Under the pieces are notes generated by a model. The model searched no databases. It worked only from the letters and a program-made list of their open reading frames with translations, and was not told where the DNA came from. DNA of 64,000 nucleotides from Parastagonospora avenae f. sp. tritici 18332-5 (Eukaryota; Ascomycota; Dothideomycetes; Pleosporales; Phaeosphaeriaceae). Made by a program: the position numbers and the translations under genes. The DNA lies in NCBI GenBank assembly GCA_022559985.1, contig JAFJTR010000053.1:62001-126000 (forward strand), in the 5' to 3' direction. Shown here in pieces: positions 22,401-32,119 of this stretch. Every line of letters starts with the position of its first letter. Positions within the stretch are counted from its first letter, which is position 1.

Positions 22401-24882
22401 GAGTATCTGCGAACAGTGATTGGCCAGGACGACAGTCAACAATTTCAACTACCTCTCAACATCGCGCGCATGATCGAGTCTGCACAAATGCGCTTCGGAA
22501 TTAAAAAGGGTCAGAATGTAAGCGACCTGCATCCTACTGAAGTCATTTGCCAGGTCCGCGACTTGCTCGACAGCCTGGTGGTCATCCGTGGAAACGACCC
22601 GCTCTCCATTGAGGCGCAAGCCAGTGCTACTTACCTCTTCAAATGTCATCTCCGTTCTCGTCTGGCTTTCAAGCGCGTCGTCGTAGAAGAGTCTCTGTCA
22701 AAGAAGGCGCTCGACTATATCCTGGGAGAACTGCAGGATCGTTTCTTGAAGGCTGCCGTGGCGCCGGGCGAGATGGTTGGTGTCCTCGCTGCTCAGTCCA
22801 TTGGTGAGCCTGCTACTCAAATGACGCTAAACACCTTCCATTTTGCTGGTGTGTCGTCCAAGAACGTCACTCTTGGTGTACCACGTCTTAAGGAAATTCT
22901 CAACATCGCGGCCAACATCAAGACCCCGTCTATGCTTGTCCGTCAAACAGACAAGAACGCTGGACAACAAGAGGCAAAGGTTTTGCGTAGTCGTATTGAG
23001 CTGACCACACTTCGTTCATTGACCCAATCAGTCGAGCTCTACTACGATCCCGAGATTCAGGCTACTCTTGTAGAGTCTGACCAGGACATGGTGGAGTCTT
23101 ACTTCATCGTTCCCGAAGAGAATGAGGTCATTGAGTCACAATCTAAGTGGGTCCTTCGTGTTATTCTCGACCGCAAGAAGCTATTGGACAAGAACATTGG
23201 CATCAGCGAAGTCGCAGGCACGATCAAGCGAGAGTTCTCGCCCAATCTGGCTGTCATCTTCAGTGACGAGAACGCCGACGAGCAAGTCATGCGTGTACGC
23301 TTCATCTGGGACGGTAACCTCAAGCAAGACGAAGAGGATGAGGACGAGCGAGACGAGCGATGGATGCGGAAGCTCGAGACGCATCTTCTCGACGGTGTTG
23401 TTCTGCGAGGTCTCAAGGGTGTCGAGCGTGCCTTCATCCGTGAAGACAATGTCGTCGTTATGAACGAAGATAGGTCGCTCGTCCTATCCAAGAGCGATCC
23501 TCGCTGCAAGGAGTGGGTTCTTGACACGACAGGTACATCCTTAGCTGAGGTCCTCGCCGTGGACGGAGTGGATGGTACCAAGACGTACTCCAATTCCTTC
23601 ATTGAGATTCTCGGTGTTCTGGGTATTGAGGCTGCTCGAGCAGGTCTTCTTCACGAGCTGGGCATGGTTTTGTCTTTCGACGGTTCCTACGTCAACCATC
23701 GCCACATGGCTTTGCTTGTCGACATCATGACACAGCGCGGTATGCTTATGGCCATCACGCGTCACGGTATCAACCGAAACGATACCGGTGCGCTCATGCG
23801 CTGTTCGTTCGAAGAGACGGTCGAGATTTTGCTCGAGGCTGCAGGCTTTGGTGAGCTTGACGACTGCCGTGGTGTGTCCGAGAACATCATGCTCGGTCAG
23901 CTTGCACCAATGGGTACCGGTGAATTTGACGTTGTCATGGATAGCTCCATGCTTCTCACTATGGTGGAGGACAACTCCAAGGGCATGGGTGCTGCTGGTG
24001 CCGGCAACTACCTCGACCAAGGTGCAGCAACCCCATACGATCTTGGCTCGCCAACCTACCAGGACGGCATTGGCATGGGTGGCTTCGATGCCGCTTTCTC
24101 ACCCATTGCACATGCCGGCGGAAATGATGAAGGTGGCTTCACACAGTACGGAGGCAGCTATGGCGACGGAGGTTTCAGTCCATACTCAGGCGGACGAAGC
24201 CCAGGTTACGCACCAATGTCTCCTGGCTTTTCTGGTCCCAGCCCCATGTCTCCAGGCTTCTCTCCAACTTCGCCAGGGTACTCCCCGACTTCTCCAGGTA
24301 TCAGCAGCCCACGCTTTGGCGCCACGTCTCCAACATATGGTGCGACCAGCCCACAGTACTCGCCGACATCACCTGGTCTGTCCCCAACCTCGCCAAGTTA
24401 CAATTCGCCGACGTCTCCGAGTTACTCACCTACATCACCGCGTTACTCGCCGACCTCGCCGTCGTTCTCTCCAACTTCGCCCACATACAGCCCTACCTCA
24501 CCAGCACATATGGGAGCTACTTCGCCGTACTACAGCCCAACCTCGCCACGTTTCAGTCCTACGTCGCCCCAGTATAGCCCGACAAGCCCGCAGTTCAACC
24601 CGTCTAGCGAGAGGCGCTCCCCAGCGTCACCAACTTCTCCAACCTTCAGTCCCACGAGCCCGACGTACTCACCGACCAGCCCTGCTGGCAACCCTCAATA
24701 CTCGCCTACGTCGCCGCGCTATTCTCCTACCTCCCCGGGCTCGGCTCCATACTCTACAGAGCAGAGGTGGTCGCCGACTAGCCCGAAGTACTCGCCTACG
24801 TAAGTCCCCACCGGTCATAGTTGTACCTCTGTCCCTTCGCCCTTCAAAAGCTAACATGTGTACAGGTCTCCCAAGCAATAAA
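19426..24882 (+). CDS. RPB1: RNA polymerase II largest subunit Rpb1
   Basis: Four exons (19426-19711, 19764-19834, 19902-24799, 24867-24882) encode about 1756 residues. Visible landmarks are the N-terminal zinc motif (CATCKEDIQVCPGHFGH), the active-site Mg-binding loop NADFDGDEMN near 21005-21035, the bridge/trigger-loop region with LNTFHFAGVSSKNVTLGVP near 22830-22880, and a C-terminal repeat domain with about 18 SPTSP cores, many with Tyr replaced by Phe, Leu or Trp. This is the catalytic subunit of Pol II. The last intron separates the final codons, so the end reads YSPTSPKQ. A non-heptad Gly-rich linker precedes the CTD. Length and order are normal for Pezizomycotina and no lesions are seen. 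Confidence 0.98.
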
Positions 24883-25986
24883 AAGACACGCGTAAACCGC
24901 AAGCCTGTCTATGACACTTGGATTGTAAGCTAAGGTTCTTGCCTTGCTTTGTACAAAAGTTATCTTTCGCTTCGCGCATGGCTGACTTTTGGTGTTCACA
25001 ACAGTCGCCTCAGCCTGTCTATCTACCAAAACTCAGTTTCAACCATACCCTCACGGCCAGTATCGTACGGCAGTCCGATATATGCGGCGTTCCTTTCATT
25101 AGGCCCACGCCACAACCGCCGGCCCTGCTCTCCGAACTGTCGCTTCTCGTGCTTTAATATTTTCCCGTCTCCCGTTTTCCTTCCGAAAATGAAAATGTAC
25201 AACACAAAGCTGTGCTCGAAGCACCAGCAACCCCCCAAAAAACTCTTCACCTCTTCCTGCGCTCGAGACTGAGTCGATATTTTTGCATCATATACTACAC
25301 AATCATCTGCGGGGTGTTACGGAGTTGTCTTTTTCCTGCTTCCGAACGACGGAGAACAATCAGTGGGGTGTGTTTCCTTCTCATTTGCGTGGCGTTCTTG
25401 GGTTGGGCAGTTTGTCCGTGAGCTTATACGTTCGATGTCTTCTTTCCTCGCGACAGGCTTTTGATAGAGTACTGATGCCCGCCAAATTGCGCCTCGGGCT
25501 TTTCTTGCAGTAGCTTAGATGAATAGGCTTCGTTTGGTGGGAGAGATGAGGCCACGATTGGAGTGCCTTGAGTAGTACAGTGCCGAGTGGCATAGGAACA
25601 AGTTAATAAGAAATCGACATGTAATTGTCATCTATCGTGTCTTGATGCGCAGATTGTGAAGACTGATGAATCTGCGGATTGTTCTAGGTGTCACTCCCAT
25701 CCAAGACAGACACACGGCTATTGTTTACGCCTCACCGTTCCCTAACAGCTAAGACACAACCAAGACAGGGAGGCAGCACCTGCCCCTTCCTCCCACAACA
25801 ACATAAAGCAAGGGGCGCACCACCAAGCACGCTATCGATTCCTCGCCACCCCGTCACACAAACCTGAATCCCACGGATTCGGCCACGTTGAACAAGCAGC
25901 TCACGCTCAAGGGCGCGCCCGCCGTCCACGCGCAAGCAAAACCATGCCCGCACGCATCCCCATCCCCATCCCTTAACCACGCAACA
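24883..25986. other. 3' region of RPB1 and upstream region of the next gene
   Basis: About 1.1 kb with no convincing gene. It probably holds the RPB1 3' untranslated region and the promoter of the downstream gene. An in-frame upstream ATG for that gene exists at 25888. Confidence 0.45.
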
Positions 25987-27321
25987 ATGGCCCGCCTCAT
26001 CAAAGGCTTCAAACGCACCCTCTCGCTCTCCAAACTCACGCCGCACAAAAAGACGCAAGCCGTGCCGGTATTGCTGGAGAAATTACCCGAAGTCCCGGAG
26101 CGCTTCGCTTCGCCGGATCACGTCGAGGAGGAGGAATACTCGCCTGCTATACGCGCGGCATATCGCCTGACGTTTCTGTCCACCGAGGAGGGGGAGGGGG
26201 AGCTTACGAGCGCACGGCTGGCGTTGTTGCGGGCGCTGGGGGGCATGAGCGGTGCTGCGATTGTAGGTGCGACGGAGATGGATGGGCAGGTTCGGGGGGC
26301 GCTGGGGTGTTTGCACAGCGGGGAAGAGGAGGAGGGAGATATGAGGGTTTGGGGTGCGTATCGCGGGCTGGTGGAGATTGAGAGGAGGGTTTTAGCTACT
26401 GAGGATGAGAGGGGGGAGGAGAGCGCTGGTTCTTCAGCGACGTGTGTGTCCACGCGCATCCTCACCAATCCGGAGCAATTGCCGCAGCCGCGGCAGGAGG
26501 TGTTGCGGCGCTTGAAACTGTCCGAGTCGTCTAGGTCGTTGTATCTCGCGCGCCCGGATATCGTGCGGAGGGGGAGTGCGAATGGGTTTTGTGTGGCGGA
26601 GTTGGTGATGACGGGCGTGCAGGATCATCGGTTTGTTCTACCGTATTTGCATTTCGTCAGGCATAAGGAAGTGCGGGCGCTGAAGCAGTGGCTTGTTGAG
26701 AGGGATTTTGTGCGGCAGTCCGGGTCGATTAGTCGGATTGAGAAGGTGTTGCACTGCGTGCAGTTGCTGCAGACGGGGATGCGGTATGAGTCCATTGCGG
26801 TGGTGTTCTCGAGGACGCCGAGACAGGTTATGGAGAGTTGTCATGAGGTCATGAGGGGACTGGAGGTTTTGTATGAAGAGACGGTGCAAACAGGACCTGA
26901 AGGAAAGGTGTATGAGAAGCTTTGGGGGATTGCGAGGAGGTATGCGATTGGGCAGTTGGGGAAGGTGGAGAAATACTACGGGTTCAAGTGGGAAGAGATT
27001 AGGAAAATACTGGTCGCGCTGAACATGTACATTGGGCGGTGGCGCGGGACTGCAAATCCGTTCGAAGGCAGATTGTTCAGGTGGGGAAGCTATCTTGACG
27101 TTAAAGAGGGGGGACGGCCGAGCATCATGGCGGAGGAGAGCAGCGATGAATCTGATGAAGATACGGTCGAGGTCGTAGAGCTGGAGATGGGGGACTACAA
27201 CAAATACATGAGCAGCGGCAGTTCGTCGCTCACCAGCATCGACACGTCGAGTTCGTCGCTGTACGAGGAACCCGTCGCACAGGCGGCAATCGCCCAGAGA
27301 GTGTGGTATCGGAAGCTCTGA
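25987..27321 (+). CDS. Unrecognised 444-aa protein with an HTH-like segment
   Basis: A single exon. I prefer ATG 25987 (MARLIKGFKRTLSLSKLT) because the 33 residues added by ATG 25888 are low in complexity. The N-terminal 25 residues form a basic amphipathic stretch. The middle has a predicted all-helical region: HFVRHKEVRALKQWL, IEKVLHCVQLLQTG, then RYESIAVVFSRTPRQVMESC, which has the spacing of a helix-turn-helix. A conserved-looking aromatic patch follows (KVEKYYGFKWEEIRKILVAL). The C-terminus is acidic with serine runs. I do not know the family. The HTH reading is inference, so a DNA-binding role is only possible. Confidence 0.65.
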   Translation: MARLIKGFKRTLSLSKLTPHKKTQAVPVLLEKLPEVPERFASPDHVEEEEYSPAIRAAYRLTFLSTEEGEGELTSARLALLRALGGMSGAAIVGATEMDGQVRGALGCLHSGEEEEGDMRVWGAYRGLVEIERRVLATEDERGEESAGSSATCVSTRILTNPEQLPQPRQEVLRRLKLSESSRSLYLARPDIVRRGSANGFCVAELVMTGVQDHRFVLPYLHFVRHKEVRALKQWLVERDFVRQSGSISRIEKVLHCVQLLQTGMRYESIAVVFSRTPRQVMESCHEVMRGLEVLYEETVQTGPEGKVYEKLWGIARRYAIGQLGKVEKYYGFKWEEIRKILVALNMYIGRWRGTANPFEGRLFRWGSYLDVKEGGRPSIMAEESSDESDEDTVEVVELEMGDYNKYMSSGSSSLTSIDTSSSSLYEEPVAQAAIAQRVWYRKL

Positions 27322-28107
27322 CGGGATTGAGTCGTGGCGACTTATCAAACAGCCGTGCCATGATAACGACTCGCCAAGTTTGCAGCGCTCCAAGCAACCC
27401 CACAATGGAAGTCAAAGCCGGTTAAAACTCTTTTGGTAGTGGGACTCTCGGTTCAAACGGCTCTATACAAGAACATGGTATAGCCCAGCGTGCCCGGTGA
27501 TCGATAAGGGGCCGTCATTTAGGCGTCTCTAGCGCGCGAGGCCGCTGCGTTTCATGTACACCTTGGCTGCACGCCACCCGGGTTCCTGCATATCAGCAGC
27601 CTCAGGGCACAGTCGATAAGAAACGTCATACAGGCGTTTGCGCGACCGAACGGCGGGCCTGACGATGACAAAAAGAGTGGAGGGTAAGCACTGTAATTCG
27701 ACTGCGGGTGATCTGATGCAGATCGCCACCAGCACACAAAAGCAGTTGTGCATTTCCATTCGCAGCCGATCGGCGCGTCGGTTTGTAGTTTAATGTGGCT
27801 CAACCAATAAGGGCCAGCCTCTAGCATTCCCGCACTAACGACACCTCCTTAATTGCAGGGTCAAGGCCTCTTCTACTTCACCTGGAGTTACTCAAAACAC
27901 GCTTCATACGCTCCCTTGCGCCCGCAGTCCGCTCCCTCTTTTTCTCTCCCGCGAGAGTCTCCACGCTCATTCACATAGTCACTCCTTTTTGCTGCACAAT
28001 AACGACTGCGCGTCTGGTATTGCGCACCAAGTCACATCACACTCCTTCGATTGAGACTCCACGACCAAGATACACACGACAGCGACACCAATTCCTTACT
28101 AGCAACT
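27322..28107. other. Intergenic, no gene seen
   Basis: About 790 bp. The last 200 bases are pyrimidine-rich and would be the promoter and leader of the Crh-type gene. Short minus-strand frames at 27530-27830 have no recognisable features. Confidence 0.45.
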
Positions 28108-29296
28108 ATGAAGTCATTCACGCTCTCCGCCATCGCGGCATTAGCTGCCACAGCCTTTGCACAAACACACACCGACTGCAACCCGCTCAATACCACAGGA
28201 TGTCCCAGCATGCAGGCTCTCGGCAGCAACGCGACATTCCTCTTCAACAAGACCGGCATCCCGTCCAACGACAAAGTCTGGAAGAAGCAGAACCAGGGCA
28301 CCCAAGACTGGGACGAGAAAGGCGGCGCAACATTCACCATCGAACGCTCCGGGGACTCCCCCATGGTGCAATCCAAGTTCTACATGCTCTTCGGTCGCTT
28401 CGAAGTCATTATGCGCGCGGCCCGGGGCGTGGGAATCGTGTCCAGCGCGATCCTGCAGTCCGAAGCCCTCGACGAAATCGACTGGGAATTCCTCGGCAGC
28501 AACAACACTCACGTGCTTACCAACTACTTCGGCAAAGGCAACACATCCGCATACGACCGCGGCAAAGAGTTTCCTATGGCGCCGCCACAAGACGAGTTTC
28601 ACAACTACACTATCGACTGGACCAAGGATCGCATCCAGTGGTGGCTCGATGACAAGATGGTACGCGAACTTGTCCCTGCGCAGGCCGTCGGTGGAAAGAA
28701 CTACCCGCAGACGCCGATGAATATTCGTCTTGGTATGTGGGCTGGTGGTGATATCAAGAACAACGACCCCGGTGTCGTAAAGTGGGCGGGCGGCGAGACC
28801 AACTTCGAAGACGGCCCGTTCACCATGATGGTCCAGCAAGTCTACGCCAAGGACTACACGCAGGCCAAGGAGTACTCATGGGAAGGCATGGACGCCTCAG
28901 GCTCGTGGGAGAAAGTAAAAGTCATTGCGTGAGTCCCTCCCCTCTTCCTACCCCGTTCATTTCAAAAACAAGCACATGCTAATATCTGAATGCAGTGGTG
29001 GCCCATCCGACCCCTCCCCCGCCCTGAAGGAAATCCAATCCCCCTCTGGCGTCAAGAACCGCTGGGCCGCGCTCCCCGCCGGCGCCAAAATCGGCATCAT
29101 CGCCGGCTCGCTCGGCCTCTTCGTCGTGCTCCTCTGCGTCATGGCGTTCTGCTGCATCAAGCAGCGCCGCGCGGGTAAGCGCGAACACGCCGCGCTCCTC
29201 GCGGACGAGCAGAAGGAAGCCGCTGAACTGCAGGCATACAAGCAGCAGATGCAGGGCGGCAAGTTCGCTATGGGTGGTGGGTACGCGAAGGTTTAA
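28108..29296 (+). CDS. Crh-type GH16 cell-wall transglycosylase with a membrane anchor
   Basis: Two exons (28108-28928 and 28996-29296) encode 373 residues. The protein has a signal peptide (MKSFTLSAIAALAATAFA), a Cys-containing N-terminal segment, then the GH16 active site DEIDWEFLG with the nucleophile and acid/base glutamates. The aromatic block YTIDWTKDRIQWWLDD is typical of Crh1/Utr2 enzymes, which link chitin to beta-1,6-glucan (family knowledge). After the catalytic domain a spacer leads to a single membrane segment (IGIIAGSLGLFVVLLCVMAF) followed by a CCIKQRR stop-transfer and a Gln/Ala-rich cytosolic tail. It is thus a type I membrane form rather than the usual GPI-anchored one. A small intron separates the catalytic and anchor exons. 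Confidence 0.92.
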
Positions 29297-29877
29297 GTTG
29301 CGAAGGAAGGGAGATGGGAGTTGGGGTTGGATAAGAAGATGAAGAAGAAGCTGCTAACTAACTATTTTACTACTCCTACTCATGATCTCGTTGGTGGTGG
29401 TGCTGTTGTGTGGTTGTCTTTTTCGTAGTGAAGTTTGTATATACCCTTGCTGTTTGGAAGTGGCACCAAGGCTGTGTTTTGTAGGGATGATAAGTCCGGT
29501 AGTGTTTTTTTATGGCTTTTTTAATCAATGTGCATGGCTTGATGCTGGCGCTTGAATGTGTGTTATGATGTGTTGTGTTGATTTGTGGTGATGATTGCTT
29601 GCCGATGGGTTGGACGAGGGGGACTAGAGGGCTGCGGATGGTCATGTATGAACGAAGTATTCGTATTTTCGACTGTATCCCGTCTGCTTGTACGTTCTAC
29701 TGAAGACCCTTTCGACTCTCTTTCTACCATCTTCTCAGCTTGTAGCAGAGCCGTCGCTGTAATCGTCTGGCGGGTATGACGTGTGCAGATCCCACTCGAG
29801 GTAATTCCTGAGATGTGCGAATTCGTACATCTGCTGTACACTCGCCTCACCACGTGCGACAAGCTCCGTCAGTCATC
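29297..29877. other. Intergenic between convergent genes
   Basis: About 580 bp between two converging genes. It is T/G-rich on the plus strand (29380-29560), consistent with 3' untranslated sequence. No gene is seen. Confidence 0.45.
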
Positions 29878-31191
29878 TCACATCACGATCTTCCGCATGC
29901 GGCTCCTCAGCATCAAGATGGCTGGATAAATCTCTGTGTCATCGCCCAACGCCTCATTCGCCTCTCGCATAAGCCTGTTCCGCATTATTTCCCTCTGCTC
30001 GAGTCGTCTGGCTTTGGCAATTGCTGCCCATTCGTTCTGCCAATTTTGCAGGCCCATTTCGAAATAATTGAGTACGTTCTGATGCTCATCCATTCCGGGA
30101 ATGGGCGATAAGAGGGCAACGTGAGCACCGGCATCCACGAATGTCCGCACAATGGGGCGGAATACTTCTAACTTTTGATGCTCCCGTCCGTCTTTGAAAA
30201 AGATCTTTAGAAGAAAAAAATTCTTTACGCGAATCTCCAACAAGTGCTGTAGTCAGTGCGTCAAGGTGGGTAAAGACTCCATGGCGATTACGCAATATTT
30301 GTCCTGTTCAAGATCATATTCGGTCGGGAGGGTGACGCAATATCCATCGTCGGGGTCATGTTCGTTGGCGAGCTCATTATAGTACGTAGCTCTGACGGAG
30401 AGGCCAAGGCAGCGCAGGTGATCCGCTGGTCGAATACCCAGATGAAAGTGATCTTTCAGCAGGTAATCGTCAAGATCAGCAACATCGAGGTTCTCGTTGG
30501 CATGCTGAATTCCGCCTGGGTGCTTAGACAGACTCCTGTAATATGCCTTTGCAGCCTCCTGGGCTACATTTCGGCCGACCCACTTGGGTTCCAACCACAA
30601 CGAGAGGTCCCACCAGTTGAAACACTGACATGAGTCGCCTTTGCAGTTTAAGCGCCACAGCTTGTCTCTCTTCACTGACTTTCGAGGATCGAAATAGTCT
30701 TTCGGTTCGTCAGTCATTCCTTTGCCTAGGGATGGATAATCATAATGATATCTCTGTCCGGACCATAGTTCTGTATAAACCATGTCGCGTAGTTCGAGGG
30801 AAGAGTGTTGGTGAACTTTGTTGCGAAAACGCGGCAGCGCTTCTGTGCATCAAGCAGCAAGGCTTCCTCGTGTTGCTTGCGTAGTGTTACTAATTCTTCC
30901 TGTACTCGTTCGCGTTCCAGAGTGAGCTTGAGGAACCTGGTGTCAGACGAGCATCACTGTCTTTGCGAGCCTGCGAATGCTAGCTTACCTAAGCTCCAAA
31001 GTATCTAACTTATTTATGCCGCGGCGCTGCGAGCAGTAAGCATGGGTAGGAGGACACGTGGTGTAACATGAAAATGAACCCTGTAGTTCAAATGCTGCAT
31101 CTAAGGGAGAGCGTATACAGGATGTAAGTATTTTGTACAAGTCTTTCGCGAAGACAATTTCGTATAAAGCCGAAAAGCATAATTTCATCAT
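29878..31191 (-). CDS. Hypothetical coiled-coil protein, structure uncertain
   Basis: Coding sequence can be followed on the minus strand from ATG 31191, but only by changing frame. The first part ends INKLDTLEL and, through a likely GTAAGC intron at about 30930-30985, continues into FLKLTLERERVQEELVTLRK, a clear coiled coil. The next change of frame lies near 30735-30775. A weak 38-nt intron could explain it, as could a frameshift. The third, near 30242-30286, fits a 45-nt intron with a CTGAC branch and TACAG acceptor. The C-terminal part (DGREHQKLEVFRPIVRTFVDAGAHV) is unrecognised. It may be a real lineage-specific gene or a decaying one. A MITE lies 16 bp upstream of the start. Confidence 0.4.
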
Positions 31192-31206
31192 GAGAACTGT
31201 AAATTG

Positions 31207-31340
31207 TACTGCAGGTTGTCACCTACGACGGAAAGCGACTAGGGTGTTTGGAGCTATACTGAACCGTGTTGATACTGTGTATAGCTTCGAGCCATCAGAT
31301 ACTCTTGTTTACTCTCCGTCGTAGTTGACGACCTGCAGTA
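31207..31340. mobile_element. MITE copy 1 (TA-flanked, 29-bp inverted ends)
   Basis: A 134-bp non-coding element. The first 29 bases and the reverse complement of the last 29 match at 26 positions, beginning TACTGCAGGT and containing CTACGACGG. The ends fall on TA, the target duplicated by Tc1/mariner elements. An internal inverted pair GAGCTATAC / GTATAGCTTC (near 31251 and 31279) repeats in the second copy. It has no coding capacity. It lies just upstream of the coiled-coil gene. Confidence 0.82.
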
Positions 31341-32119
31341 TATAACATGATACTACGATGCGAGCGGAACGTGTAGATGAAAGGCGGTGAGATCGTACCT
31401 AGAGACATGGTCTTCTTGCCCTCGCAATGGTACGATCATTTTTCTGCTGTTAGATGGTGAGGCCATCTTGGATTGACAGCAAGTATTGCGTCGTAAGTCT
31501 TGCGGCTATACAATTGGGAGAGTTGCAGGAGGGATGTTGAAAAGGGTTGAAGCCCAAACGACAGGGGTCTTCGTAAGCTGCGGATCACGCTAGTTTGGTC
31601 ACATGAGTTCGCGTGGAGAGAACCATGGACTACACACGGTACGGCGCGGGGTCGCGTTAGATGCCGGAGTCCGCCCATCCATTTCGGGAAGTTTCTTCTC
31701 TTCCTCCGCAAAATGTTCTGTTGTCTTCCTGATCATCCACATCTGCTGATGATTCGAAAGCCTCAGGGCGTTGAACAAGCGATGACGCGGCGACTGGTCG
31801 ACTTCTCGAAGAATCACTTCTGGCAACTTCCATCCTGTATTATCGCGCCTTTACACGACAGTCTGTAGCGTTGGTCACTCTTCTTAGCTGATCCTTGGCC
31901 ATGCGTCGGATCGTACGACATTTTTACCACGCTTTCTCAACTCTCGCTGTTGCTGCTTTACATTCTTCCCATCTTGTTCCGAAAGCATATGTGGGCGAAC
32001 CCGCGATAAGTGCGCAATAGCTATTGTCTCTCACGGTCCTTGCCTGGAAGGAACGAGAGATTAGCCACACATACCCGAGCTAAGTGTATCCATACCGAAC
32101 CCAGGTCCAGAACGCGACA
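31341..32119. other. Intergenic, short hairpin
   Basis: About 780 bp with no convincing gene. A perfect 9-bp inverted pair (GATCGTACC near 31391 and GGTACGATC near 31429) is visible. The rest is unremarkable. Confidence 0.4.

Noticed and set aside
27440..27465. tRNA B-box-like GGTTCAAAC
   Set aside because: No A box at a proper distance and no cloverleaf could be drawn. No tRNA, rRNA or CRISPR array was recognised anywhere in the window.
31391..31437. 9-bp inverted pair as a third transposable element
   Set aside because: No TA flanks and no similarity to the two MITE copies. Probably a chance hairpin.
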